This document shows positions 41,146 to 56,319 of a stretch of DNA of 64,000 bases, one piece after another. Both the position numbers and the translations under genes were made by a program. Numbering within the stretch: the first letter of the stretch is position 1; each line of letters opens with the position of its first letter. Origin of the DNA: Quercus robur (taxonomy: Eukaryota; Streptophyta; Magnoliopsida; Fagales; Fagaceae); the NCBI RefSeq assembly GCF_932294415.1, contig NC_065536.1, positions 18,163,974 through 18,227,973 of the forward strand. Reading direction: 5' to 3'. The notes under the pieces were generated by a model that was not told the origin of the DNA, did not search any database, and saw only the letters and a program-made list of their open reading frames with translations.

Positions 41146-41811
41146 TAGAGAGGGACATAGATACATACACATAGACAAAGAGAAAGTGAAAAGAAGTTAC
41201 CTTTTCGAGCTTGAAACTTAAACCCACTGCTACACACTTGAAACTTCACCCACTGATTCTCGCGATGTTCTCCCTCGTCCAATCACATTAATGTTCCCTC
41301 TTCAAATCATAAGGTTCGGTGTGATTTTTGTGTGAATCAGTATCTCAGTTCACTGATTTAGGTTTTCTATTGACAATGGGTTTGATTTGGAGATTTTAGG
41401 GTTTAGGGATGAGGAGGTGGAAGACGAGATTATTTGGGGATTTTAGGGTTCCTCTAAAATTTGGGGGTTTTAGGTTTGGGTAATGCGTGAGGTAGTTGAT
41501 GAGTGAGGTCACGTGGGGTCACATGTGGGGTTGAGTGGCAAGAAGCTGACATGGAATGGTGAGGTGTGGGTCATGTATCTATCACGTGAGCTTCAAGGTA
41601 CATGTAGGATTAGTTAATTATTATTTAAGTAGGTGGGTTTGATGTAAGCATTTCATCTGCCACGTACAAGATTTTTGTTAGTGGGATGACGGTAGTAACC
41701 AAAATAGAATTGGGTTTATATTTTTAGGGACTACATTTAGTAGCAAAATCAAAATAGGAACTAAAATGAGAATAGACCCAAAATGTAGGGACCAAAAATG
41801 CATTTTTGCCT
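40553..41811 (-). mobile_element. MULE fragment inserted in copy A
   Basis: Absent from the matching place in copy B (about 59,955-59,990), which marks it as an insertion or a large difference. It contains a MuDR-type N-terminal domain, a long GA microsatellite and a GGTCCCTACATTTTGGGTCTA-type block on the minus strand. No terminal repeats were recognised, so the borders come from the copy comparison. Confidence 0.55.
41080..41142. repeat. GA microsatellite
   Basis: About 31 GA units, uninterrupted, inside the MULE fragment. Confidence 0.95.
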
Positions 41812-42099
41812 TAACTTTAATAATATAGTCAGGCTTCCTATTTTCAAGTTCAAAATGAGACCCAACCTGAACCAGCCCACACACTCCTTTCTTTTTAGCC
41901 TATTTTAAAGTGTTGGATAAACCAAAGTAAGGCAAAGTTGACTACCAAAGTCCATGTTATTTACGAAGAAGAAATGACCACCTTTTGTCATCTGGATCAA
42001 GTCGAAACATGGGCTAACTTTTATTTTTAGTAAATAAGAGAAGACCCAATAACTTTCTATTTTCAATAAGAGTTGGTTCTTTTAAACCAATGCAGTAGT

Positions 42100-43954
<1,855 letters not shown>

Positions 43955-44216
43955 AGCATCGCATTAAAACTATATTGTGCATTTATGTTTATTTCTCAAG
44001 CTGTTTGAAGCTATAAATTCTTATGATTAGAACAGAAAATTGATATGAGAGTCTCTTTAATGTCCAGTTAATTTGATCATATGTCAAATTTTTTCAATTC
44101 CATTTTCTTTATCAATCCCCCATTTTGAGACAGTTCAGAAATTTTTTATGCGAATATTTGCTAAAATGTGTGAATGCAAGAAGGTGCAATTTTTGTAAGG
44201 ACATCATATTCTTCAT

Positions 44217-46135
44217 TCATAGGTGCAATTTTATATGAGGGAGGTTCTGTGGTATAGTAATCAAGTTATCATAGGATGTGTGTTTGTGACAAACAAGGAT
44301 GTAGTATGTATAAGAAGGTTCTGGTGGGGAAATATCTGGTGCCAAAGTGGCTGGTGGAGAAGGATAGGCATGTTGAGAACTAGTTTCTGTAGAAACTAGG
44401 GAAACTGAAGGTAAAGGTAAAGGTTTCAGTAAAGGTAGAGTAGAAGAGGATTGTGCAGTGGAATTAGATTGAGTAGAGGGCTGAAGAATTGTTTGAGAAA
44501 AAGAGTGCAAAAAAAAAGTAAGCCAAATAGTAGGTGAGGGAGAATTTGAGGGAGGAGCACTGGATTGTGAGGATGAAAGTTGTGTTAATGCAGAAAATCA
44601 TTTTGATTAAATAAAACATGCCTGGTAACATAAATTCTGTGAGAGTGAATTTCAAGACATATCTTTTGAGTAGAGAGGGTAACCTAAAAATACAAAAGAA
44701 GAAGAGTGAGGTTGAAATTTTTGGGTATTATATGGCTTAAGAAGAGGAAAACAAGTACACCTAAAAAATTTCAAGTGTAATAAATCTAGTTTGGAATGAA
44801 AAGAGGAGCTCCCAAGGTGAAAGATTACGGAGTAAAGGAGTGGGTAGTCTGTTAATGAGATGCAAAACAGTAGAAATAGCATATGCCCAATAAGTGACAA
44901 GTAATTTTGAGTGCAAAAGCACAGTCAAAGCACACACAACAAGATGCCTATTTTTCCTTTTGGCCACTCCATTTTGTTGGGGTGTGTGAGGGCAAGATAA
45001 TTGATGAGTAATACCATGATTAGAGAAAAATTCATTAAAGACATTGAAAGTGAATTCAGCCCCACAATTCAGATCTAAGAATTTTGATTATATGATCAAG
45101 AAGATTTTCAATGGTGCCTGTAAAATGTTTGAAAGAAGATAGGAAATTAGATTTCAATTTCAACAAGAAAATCCAAGCAAACTTGGTGAAATCATCAACA
45201 GGTACAAGATGGTATTTAAAACTATTGATAATTGTATTGGAGCTGGACCACATACATCAGTGTGTATTAATTCTAAAGGTTTGGAAGACTTTTTCTAAAG
45301 AAACCTATTTACGGAATTTACACAAAGCTGCATATTTCGATTCTTTGATTTGGTAGATGAACCAGGATATGTATCCAGATGTGAAGGTGATGAAGATGCA
45401 GTTGATGCTAAGGTTTTGGAGTAGATTTGATAGACTCCATCTTCACTCAAACCCTAGTATAGGATTTTCCTGTCAGAATATCCTGACATTGGAATTTATA
45501 AGCATTAAAATGATAATTGTTGTGCAAGTATAATTTGTGAACTAATAGTAGATTTGAAGCAATACTAGGAACATATAACACATTTCTAAGTTGGAAATTG
45601 TGGTATTTAGTGCTAAGAGAGGCATTACCTACATGAAACTTCCTCCTCTACCATAGTTATGTGAATTTCTTGCTTGACCTCAATTTCCTCCTGAATTCAG
45701 ATACATCTGCACCTGTGAATGATTCACATTCTGCTTCTGGTTTGATGAGGCATACGTTGCCATAGAATGTAAATTTCCATTAGTGTTTTTAATCAGAGTT
45801 TTTTCATATGAAATTGATTAACTCCAAGTCCTGATTGCAGAAAACAAGTGAGCATACTCCTTAGGCAAGCCTCTGAGGACTATGCTAAGTAACTCTTCGT
45901 TATATAATGTAACACCAACCGCTAGTAATCGAGCTCTTGCAACATTGATTCTCTGTAAGAATCCATTGATAGTGTCAGTGCCTTTCTTGATACTTCGTAG
46001 TTCAATCTTCAGATTCAAGATATTAGCCCTTGAAGTTGAAGTAAATCGTTGCTCCAAAGTATTCCAAACTTCACTAGCATTGTTGATTTCAACCACCAAA
46101 GAGAATTCTAAAGGCTCTACTACCATGTGAGATTC
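44217..46135 (-). mobile_element. decayed Ty1/copia retrotransposon
   Basis: Minus-strand pieces in order: a gag segment at 46,126-45,818 (VWNTLEQRFTSTSRANILNL, with a GLPKEY segment), an integrase core piece at 45,253-45,056 (YHLVPVDDFTKFAWIFLLK), an integrase C-terminal piece at 44,967-44,761 (AKRKNRHLVVCALTVLLHSK, with the typical INRLPTPLL), and the Ser/Pro-rich linker before RT at 44,560-44,217. No RT is found; LTRs were not recognised. The downstream part is shared with copy B, so the element was there before the duplication. Confidence 0.75.
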
Positions 46136-47470
46136 AACGAAGGAATAGAGAGATATAAAAGAAAATATCTAAATGATTGTATTATCTCAGAAACTATGTG
46201 TTAAATTCATGCTTATATAGTCATTTACAGGATTACAGTCAGTTACAGATCTAACAAACTATTCGAGACAGAAATAGTAATCTTAGAGTTAGTTAGTACA
46301 CTTGGATCTCGCATGTTGTAAGTTAATTAATATCCAAGACTGAAATGGCATTGTTCTCTTAAGTCATTCTTTCATTTAATGAAACGGTGTCGCATGGCTC
46401 TTAGCTTTAGTAGGAATGCAGTGCCATTTGTGCTGTTTAAGTTGACAGTCATTTATCTCTATCTCTATCACAAGTTTCATGCTTCCCTAAATGCTAATTT
46501 GGTTCTTGACTAAACAGCCTTGAAACTGAAAGCATAAAGCATAGATCCAAGTAAACCACATGGACTTGTGAATATCTTTACTGCTACATTTCCATGCATC
46601 AAGACTCCAAGGTAGTGTCAAATCCCAAAGGCAGTCATACAATTTTGTAAATTGGTGTACAAGTACTTTCAGATGTTTAATTTCACTTTAGTATTTTTTT
46701 TTTTTTCAATGAAAATATTCATGAGTATCTCAAAACTAGGAAGGAAAACAAAAAAAAAAAAAAACTATATGGTCACAGGCAAAGGCTTCCTGCATGAGAA
46801 CTTTTAGTTCAACTCAATTCAGTAATGTAGAAAAAGGAAGAAGTTAAAAGAGGAAAATGAGATATGAAGAAATCGGAATAATCTGCATTATTTTAATGGA
46901 TGAAGTACATATAAATATTTTTACATCTTCGCCAATTCAATTACGCACAAGAAGAGGAAGGATTGCAACTGCACATCTTCAACTTTAATAACATATAACA
47001 CTTTCAATTGTAAACTTTCATTAACAGAATTATAAATATTCTATTGATGAGCATAGGTTGGTTTTGCTGAGCAAGTGGCAGGATTGCAAACAGGGCATAC
47101 AAAACAGGTGTTAAATATTGACCCATTCTCACAGCTCACAAACAAAGGAAGTCGTAGATTTTTTGAAAATAGAGCAAACACTTTAGCAAAATTTCAACCA
47201 TAATCTATTGCCATAATATTATGTCGGTGCCAATCAGTACGAAAAGGCACCTGCAAAAGGCTTATACAGTGAACTCTTTAAAGCAGATTAGGACACCCCT
47301 GTTATGTCTTTGAAAGTCTCCATACTCTCTTGGCCTTTGGTATCGAACAGCATGGCTGGAAAGATGGGTAGTGTCATGGTGGGAGTATTATTGTTGCTGA
47401 CATTCTGATTGTTGCTGTTTTTGCTGTCCATAACTTCAAGAAATCAATGAAATGCATAAAGTAGAGACAT
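46136..47470. other. intergenic, with a dispersed block at 46,500-46,740
   Basis: The 46,490-46,740 segment (TTCTTGACTAAACAGCCTTGAA and GCATAGATCCAAGTA) recurs at 58,150-58,400 and, more diverged, in the 21-24 kb duplication. No gene is supported. Confidence 0.5.
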
Positions 47471-47484
47471 TGTGGTTGACATAA

Positions 47485-47566
47485 TTAGGGATTTTCAGCA
47501 CCAACATATTTCAACGCACCTGTTGGTGTTGTCTCTCCCAACGCACCTGTTGGTGTTGTCTCTCCA
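47485..47566. repeat. 27-bp tandem pair downstream of the TNL pseudogene
   Basis: AACGCACCTGTTGGTGTTG occurs twice, 27 bases apart, within a minus-strand open frame (47,802-47,485) that encodes GETTPTGAL twice. Whether this frame was the gene's last exon is unclear. Confidence 0.6.
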
Positions 47567-48727
47567 TTTGTCACAATTGTGGTGGTGGCAATTTTAGGTA
47601 TGCCTCTGGCTATTACTCTGCTTTGGCTTATTCTCTGAAATGCATGATGGATGATCATGCTTGCCTCGGCACCTCCTTGCCTGTGAGACACTGGGTTAAA
47701 CATAACAATCTGCACTGACAAAACAGGCACCCTTACATTAAACAAGATCAAGGTAACATAGGTTTTTTCCTTAAAGAGGCAATGAAATAGTACCCCATCC
47801 AATTTGATTTCTTAGCACAGTATCCTTCACAAATATTAGAGATTTCTTAGAACAAATATTAGAGATTTCTGATCGGTCAAGAATGATACGGAACTTCAAA
47901 CACTTCTATGGTTGAAATAAATTGGAATTTTAGTTCCTGGAAGTACAAGCTTGTATCCACCACCATCAAGTTTAAATGAAGACTCCATTTTATGAGCAAA
48001 GTCCGTTTCAGATGGGTAGTCTTGAAGCGATAATCCCCTTGAACATACAATATTCCGTGGAAGCCCAACCTTTTCTTCAAACTGCATGCAATTAGCAAAT
48101 TAAAGAAACTACAGTTAAGCAAATCTAGTAATATAATTGGGAAAGTTAACCAAAATTGCATCTTTTTAAAACTTTGAATTGAGAAAAAGAGATGAACCTG
48201 ACTCAATAATCTTATTCTAGATTGTGAATCCAGCGAATTGCATCTTGTTATAAATACAGTATGTATACATGATGGAAGTCTTGGAATTTTCTGCAGACTC
48301 CAGTAGCCGTGGAGATCAAAGGTCTTTAATTGAGGAAATATGTTAGCGATGCTAGGGAGGGTAGTAGTGTTGCTGTACCAAAGAAATCAAAAGTTTTAAT
48401 TTGGGGAAGCAATTAGGAGTATCGAAGGCCTTCGTGAAATTTTCACACTTATAAATATAGAGGTTCCTAAGATTTTGTAACTCAGAGATGTTACTTGGAA
48501 GATGTTTAAGATTTTTAGAACCCATGCATAACGTACGAAGGCTAGTGAGATTTCCAATTGATGAAGGCAGAGCTAATCTTTCCGTTCTTTGCCCAATATC
48601 AGGGAATTTCATTAATTACATTACATAACAAAATTTACAATTATTAAATTGTAAAGAAAATAAATGTGGATAAACTTATATTTTCTTCACCACTAAAAAA
48701 TTAAAAAAGAAATGAGAAAAATATTCA

Positions 48728-49903
48728 CTACTTATGCCTCGAGAAACAAGGGAATAGATAAATCAAAATGATTTGTACCATATTTGCAGTATATACTTCG
48801 AGAGCAACCCCATAACACAATAGCCTTCTATTCTTCTTTGACACTTCTGATTCGTGTTGAGCAATTTCCCAACCCATCTGTTGTATCAAGTCATGCATTG
48901 ATAATTTGTTATTTTTAGCATTAACAACTATGAGAGACTTATCTATAAGTCTTTGAATATCATTAAATGGGTCATGCGAATTGCAACTTTGTAATATATT
49001 TACGGCAACTTCCATGCGTAATCCTTTAAGGAAACATGCTATATCAAGGAAAATATCTCATTAAGCTTTGTCTAATCCATCATAACTTATTTTGAGCACT
49101 TCTTGAATATCTGGATTAAGAATTCTTTTATACTTATCTAGTACACTTTTCCAACAACGAATATCTCTTTGATACAAATCAGAACCTATTATTTTTAAAG
49201 CTAATGGAAGACCTTTGGCATAACTTATAAATAGGTTTACGAGTTCGAAATAATCTTCCTTAGGCTTGTTTCTTTTGAATGCATTTTGACAAAAGAGTTC
49301 ACGAGATTCATGTTCATCTAATTCCTTGACCTTGTAGCTATAGTAGGTTAAATGACAATCTTCTTGAAGGGTAGACAATAACATTTTGTCTCTTGTTGTG
49401 ATAATAATTCTAAGTCCAGAAGCAAACCAATTGCATTTTCCAAGCAAATTTTTTACTTGAACTACTTTGTCCACATCATCAAGAATTAAAAGAATTCTTT
49501 TGTGGTGAAGCATGTCCATTATCACAATGATTCTTTTAAATACGCCATGCATCTTCAAATTTCGATCCCCTGAGATCTCAAAATAAAGTATCTCTTGTAA
49601 TTGAATTACGCCATTGTTTGTTCTTGACTTTTCTCTAACATCTTCTAGAAAGCAACTTCCTTCAAAATGATATGCAACTAGTTAAAAATAGCTTTTGCAA
49701 TTGATGTCTTTCATATTCCTGGAAGGCCATGGATCACTATCATGCAAACATCATTTGACTCAATATCTAAATGCCACTTTACTATTTCCTCTACAAGAGA
49801 ATCTATTCCAATAGGGTATTTAACAACAAATAATTGTGTACAATTTAATTTAATACATGAGATCTCTTCAGAAATCTCTTGGATAAATCTATGTTGAGGA
49901 TAG
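48728..49903 (-). pseudogene. NB-ARC exon of the TNL pseudogene
   Basis: The acceptor GGCAG precedes SYPQHRFIQEISEEIS at 49,903. P-loop Gly codon GGA is TGA. A one-base shift occurs near 49,680, after IAKAIFN. The 165-residue open part 49,558-49,061 holds kinase-2, RNBS-B and GLPLA. Frame continues past two stops into the ARC2 part with MHD (about 48,900). Confidence 0.8.
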
Positions 49904-51270
49904 CTGCCAATTACAAAGCATTAAAAACATGTTAGAAAATAGAATATATATGTACATGAACTAAATTCAAAATTTAATATTGTGTACCATGACTGAAATA
50001 TTGTTAATACAAGTAAGTGGCATGAAATTTATAGATTTTTTTTTTTTTTTTTTTTTGAGAAACATGAAATTTATAGATCTAAGAATAAAATTAAGTATGA
50101 AATTATGAACCCTTTTCTTCTTCAGCTGTGAAATCAATTTTAGGCTTTTAGTTCAAAGACGCGTGGAAGATCTGCTTATGTAGTAATGAAACAAACTTCT
50201 TCAATATCCACTTATAATACTAGCTTGAATGAATTTATTAAGAATTTTTTGGGAAGTTTCTAAACATTATATTTGTGGGCACGGCAGACAGCACTAGACC
50301 TAACCCTAAACAATTTGACCAAAAAAGTTTGTTACGTGTGTACTTAATAATAATTGAAAATCAATTTTCTTAACAACTTATAACAGAGATGTTTATAATA
50401 CTTTTGACACAAAAATTTAATTGACATTTGCATTTCAAAAAACAAGAATGGTTTCTGAAACAAAAAAAATTATATAATATCAAAATTTGAATAAATGATA
50501 TTTAAATATTAAAAAGCCCTAAAATTTATCACCTAGGTGGTTCCACTTTTTCCTATTGAAAATCCAAACTACGTGTTTGGTAACGTATTGCAAACACGCT
50601 TTGTAAAAAAGTCTTTTTTTTTCCTAATACAGAGGAGACGCACAAGATCGTGTGGCAGCAAGGGAGCTGCAATTGCAAAAGGCCACAAGCGTGTTTGCAA
50701 TATTACCATTGGAAGGTTCAGCCAATTTCCCAAATTACCCACTATTTTTCCTTAAAATCCAATTTTAACCCTTTTACTTAAAAGACAGATTACACGGTGC
50801 AGCCCCATAACCAGAGATCTCACAAATCTATGGTGTAGTCCCAAAACTAGAGCAAATCTACGGGGCTCCCTTTGCTGCCACTAAATTTCCTCTCCTCTGT
50901 GCTTCTTCTTCTTCTTCTTCTTCTTCGGGCTTCTCTCATTTTTATTTATATATTTTATGTCTTATGTATCTCTTTTCTTCTTCTTCTTGTCATTTGGGTG
51001 AAGAAGAAGAGCTGAGGAAGAGATATGTTGGGAGGAGGAAAAAAAAAAAAAAAAAGATAATTGATGGAGAACTGGAAGAAACGGGTGGATGAAAATAAAT
51101 AAATAAATAATAAAAAAAAGTGAGTTGAGTGGGATATGTGTCTCATCATGTAAGTAGATTTATAAAAATAAAAATTACAATTGTATTAAAACACAACAAA
51201 TTATCACAACATATTTCACAACCGTTGAGGTGTCAAATATTTCATATGTCAAAAGAAAATTAAATATAGA
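49904..51270. other. 3' part of the long TNL intron
   Basis: AT-rich with homopolymers and a CTT microsatellite near 50,905-50,925. No gene is supported. Confidence 0.45.
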
Positions 51271-51863
51271 ATAAATTACAAATTACATCCCTAAAATTTG
51301 GGTGGGAGTGTTTGGATTTTACAAATTACAAATATATAAAGTTTTGGTGGGAGTGTTTGCATTTTACACCTGAAGTTTCAGAATTTAGAATTACCCATCC
51401 CAAAGTTTGGAAGTGTTTGAATTTTACATCTTGATATTTTAGAATTTGGATTTTAAGGTATAAAATCCAAATACCTCCAAACTTTAGTGAGTAAAATTTA
51501 AACACCCCTAAAATTTGGATGGGAGTGTTTGCATTTTACACCATAAAGTTTCAGAATTTGGAATTACTCTCCCCTCCCAAAGTTTGGGGGTGTTTGAATT
51601 TTACATCTTGACATTTCAGAATTTGGATTTTAGGGTGTAAAATTCAAACACCCCCAAAATTTAGGGAGTAAAATCTAAACACCTCTAAATTTGAGAGGTA
51701 AAATTCAAATTCTGAAATGTTAGGGTGTAAAATCCAAATACTCTCAAACTTCAGGGGGTAAAATCCAAATTCTAAAACTTCAAAGGATAAAATCCAAATT
51801 CTGAAACTTCAGGGTATATAATTCAAACACCTCCAAACTTTAGGGGTGTAATTTGTAATTTAT
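51271..51863. mobile_element. fold-back element (about 593 bp)
   Basis: The ends ATAAATTACAAATTACATCC and its near complement mark a long inverted repeat. The inside is built of repeated AAATCCAAA/TTTGGATTT and TTCAGAATTTGG/CCAAATTCTGAA motifs in both orientations, so most of the element can fold back on itself. No coding part. Flanking duplications are unclear. Confidence 0.65.
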
Positions 51864-52169
51864 CCTTAAATAAATTAACAAAATATTAGACTAGGATTGA
51901 TCAGAACTAAAAACAAAGAATACTATGAAAATATTGTGATATTTTATTGTGTCCCTAAAATTTTTGAATTTGTGCTATTTTTCTTTAGAAAAAAAAATAG
52001 TGCTATTTACACAATATTTTCATAACAATTTCATAAAAAAGTTTTCATAACAAGTTGTTATTGGTTCTCATCTAGACCTACTACTGACATTATTATTATT
52101 TTATCTACCATTAACAATTTGCTTTCAGGAAAAAAATAATTTGAAAAGAGTTGTTGTTATTAATAATAA

Positions 52170-55100
52170 CTAGTCGCAGACCCACGCAATGCGTGGGAAA
52201 ATTTGATATCATAATTTTTTATTCAAACTTTATTAAATTAATATATTATATATTATATATTGTATATTTTTAAAAATTCAGTTTGTATTATTTGAAATTG
52301 GGTTTTCAATTACAACATAGGAACAAATCCCACGGTATATAGCCCTTTAAATTCATAACTTACATGATTACTTGGATTATATGGTAAAATAAGACCAACA
52401 CATCCATCATGGCATTGCAGAGTCATTTAAGTATAGTCATATAAAACCCCTGTTTTGTTGATCTTGTCTCTTAAACCATAATTACCATTTATGCAACTAA
52501 TAAGATCTTTAGAGAGTATCATATGATAGAGAATTCTAGTAGATTGTCTTCAACATTGTGAGATAAAGATATTTATTTTTTCTAGGGAGTGTACATGTTC
52601 AACCAAGAGGAATTAATCACGGAATATTTAATCACCGTCAACCATGTGAGTTTTCTCTTTGATTTTCCTGGTTTCTCACTTTTTAGAATGAAGATGGCAT
52701 TGGCATATACGAACTATAGTGATTGTCGAGTAGTTATACAAAACTCTTCAATACATTATTGTTCATGGTATCTAAAAGTTTATTCTCCATTTAGGCTTGC
52801 ATTACAAATACCAAAGACTTCATCATAAAAACCAAAACTGTTGAGAAGCTTATGTGGTGTAGTGCTTAATTGGGCAAAAGTGGGGGCACCGTAGGCATTG
52901 CATTTGTTGTTCCCATAACATAAGCTTAATCTGGTGCTGATTGTTAAAATAGAATTTGTGCAATTTCAAGGCTTGCAAGGAGACTAAAAGGGGAAAATAA
53001 ATAATAATAAAATATTAATTCAAAAATATTAAATGAAATAAGCATTGCATATATGTAATATTTAAGTAAATAATGAGACACCACAAAGGATGTCATTATT
53101 GCTAGGCTATCACTTTGAACTCCCAAAAATTAATATAAGGGATCTAGATATAAGGATAATTGGAATAATAATAAGTGCCAACAAAAAAACAATCCAGTTA
53201 CTCAAGTATTTATACATAAAAACATTAATAGCATAATGATGTTCTCAAGTAAATTATATTTAATCTTATTCTCCTTTTGGTCTTTTCCTAAAGATGATCA
53301 GCTAAGTAAATTAGAAGCTTACCAAGAAAGCTTAAATCAATAAGAAATTTGATGGTAGAGATGTTGATTATTTGTAATAGAATGACCAAAAGTAAAATAT
53401 ATACAGTTTTGAGAATAAAATATAAGAAATCTAAAAGCTATTTTACCAATCACATGGGATGCAACAATAACAAAATAGCTACATTGAAGATTTTATGACT
53501 TTTCCTATACTCTACAAATATGTATGAATCCACCATTTTGTTCATATATTAAAGAAATGCGGAAATTTTTCATTATCAATTTGCTTCATATCAACATCAA
53601 GAAATTTGACAGTAATGATGGGCTAAATAAAATAGTGTTAATTTCCATCTGCATCCCATAAAATTAAGCAATTATGAGTCCATATTTAGTGGTGGCGTCT
53701 CTATTAGCTCCAAAATGTCAAATAGTTTTCTAAGTGAAGGCTCTTCAAAGTAAAAATTTGTGAGCTTCAATAACCGATTGAGCTTGATTGTTTCCAACAA
53801 CAAAATATTTATAAATTAGTTTCAAAGTAACATTGGATTATGAATTAATAACTCTCTTTTTTTTGTTTGGTGATTTGTTATTTTTATACTTAGAAACATT
53901 TCTAGATTTTTTAGCTTTTCAAGTCATGTCTATAAAATTATATAAAAAAAGTGTAAAGTATAGTTTTACAACAATCAACAATGCAAACCCGCATACCCAC
54001 ATCGAACATCTTATTTCTACGACTAACAAAGAAAGTCTTTTTCCCCTTCAATCTTATGCTTGCAATTACTTACAAAAGAAAGTGCATATGCAAATGTGAA
54101 CAATAAAAACACAAACATTAAAATCAAAATCCTCACCATAAGGAGCTGTAATTCATGCAATATGTAAATGGCATTCATGGACATAAACTTAAGAAACCTC
54201 TCCCAACCATTAGGAGCCACAAAAACATTTGAAGCTCAATTGTGGAGACATCCATTAAGAGAATGGTGCTCAAGTTTAGAAATAGTGTTCAAAGGTATAC
54301 TCCCCATTGATAACCTGCTCCTTTCATAACATCAAAATTTTCAAGATTCATGTCTTAAAACTTTATCTAAGAGACATTTCATACCACACATCTAAGAGAA
54401 ATTTCATCCAAATATATGTCATGCAACAATAACCAAAAAAGCAAAATTGTTTGACATTCCACATGGGATAAACAAACAAATGGGTGACAATTAAAGAGTT
54501 TGTATTGACAAAAAGGAGAAAAATTACTGACAAAAAATCAAGCCTAAAGATTGATCGTTTTATCTTTGCAGTTTCATCAATATGTCTCTTTTGCTTTTGC
54601 ATTGTCTAGTTCTCCGGTTTTCTCAACAGATTAAATTAGATGGACAACGGAGTAATCAAGAGCATGAAACACAAATTGGGTCTTAGTAGTTTGGGTTTTG
54701 GTAAATAGAGAAAAAGGAGATAGTATGAGAGACAGATTGGTTACCTGGTCGATTGAAGAAAAGCAAAAAAAACCGTAGCATTACCGAGTCCAATGGTGTT
54801 TTTATAGCATTTGTAGAAGTGGAGAGGGAGCAATAGCAATTTATATGGAAAACAAATCAATAGGGGGAGAATAGGAGTTGAGATCAAAGAATTGAAGTAC
54901 TATTGAATTGATGTTAAAATGGATTTAATAAGGTAGTGGAAAAGTGGGGTGATGTTATCTATTTGTTTGATGGAGAGAGAGACTAAGGAGGATTGTTAAT
55001 TGTGAATTCGAATAGTTAGCCGGTTGGGTTTAATGGAGTAATTGGGGAAGGTGAGTGGGTTGCGGTTAGATCAGTCATTATGAAGAGGTTATCCAAAAAA

Positions 55101-55553
55101 AATGAGGAAGATGAAAAATAGGAAAACATTCAATGGATAGTTGAGGGGATTTTTTTTTTTAAAGAAGCTTTTGAGTAATAGGAGGAGAGCATAATTTAAT
55201 GCAAAAGAGTTGAGACTATTTAGAATGTGTAAAGTCATGAGAATATATAAAGTCATCGTATGTTTTGCACAATTTAAAAAAAAGGGAAGCAAAAAAAAAA
55301 AAAATAAATAAATAAATAAAAGGAAGCATAATTTAATGCAAAAGAGTTGAGACTATTTAGAATGTGTAAAGTCATGAGAATATATATAGTCATCATATGT
55401 TTTGCACAATTTAAAAAAAAAAGGGAAGCAAAAAAAAAAAAAAAAAAAAAAGGAAAATAAAAAACAAATAAAAAGATGACATGGACAATGATGTGGCTCA
55501 ACAGGAGCGTAGCAACATTAATTGCTACGCTTCAGCTTTTAGATATATATAGA
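52170..55553 (-). mobile_element. non-autonomous Helitron (3.4 kb)
   Basis: On the minus strand it begins A|TCTATATATATCTAAAAG (55,553) and ends with a hairpin CCCACGC-ATT-GCGTGGG, then TCTGCGA and CTAG|T (52,170). The 5' TC, the 3' CTRR end with a hairpin 11 bases upstream, and insertion between A and T without duplication are the Helitron hallmarks. No Rep/helicase frame is present; the longest open frames are under 90 codons. A two-copy repeat of about 131 bp lies at 55,190-55,430 near the 5' end. It sits in the long first intron of the TNL pseudogene. Confidence 0.8.
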
Positions 55554-55700
55554 TGAGTATAATAATTACAAAAAGAAAAATATAAGTCTCAATAAAAACT
55601 TATTGCAAAGATTTATACAACTAAAATTATTAAATTTTAAGATAATGATGGTGTATTCCATTCTAAGAAAAATTAAAAGGGTCAATTACTATTGAGAAGT

Positions 55701-55785
<85 letters not shown>

Positions 55786-55810
55786 GGAGGTAATTAACAT
55801 GACAACTTCT

Positions 55811-55848
<38 letters not shown>

Positions 55849-56319
55849 TGTCATTTTTGGTAATTTACAACTCAAACTGCCACTTTTATAAGTGCTAGCC
55901 AAATACTAAACTTTTTAAAAAAACAATTTTTGACAGTTTTTACAAAACACTTTGCTTTTTTAAAAAACCAAATTTCATACTACACTTTCTAATTACTTGA
56001 TGACAAAGATTATTGATCATATACTCTTCCATTTCCTAACTAGGCTTTTTTGGATATACACCACTGTCACTTTCTTGAAGGCCTTCTTTCCTCTCCCCGT
56101 ATGTGTGTGTTAAAATACTTAGTATTCTAAATAAATAAATAAAAAATGCTCACTTTTCAGAAATATGAACAAAATATAATACTTTTATACTTTCAACAAC
56201 CAAAAAAAAAAAAACCGTCTAAGAACACAAACAATAAAGCTTGAGAGTTTTTTTTTTTAACGGAAAAATTTATTGGTGATATAAAAAATAAAAATAAAAA
56301 GTTGTCATTAAATACATAC
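55554..56319. other. 5' part of the long TNL intron, microsatellite-rich
   Basis: Holds an AAT run joined to an ATT run (about 55,704-55,784, self-complementary) and an AT run (55,813-55,847). No gene is supported. Confidence 0.6.
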
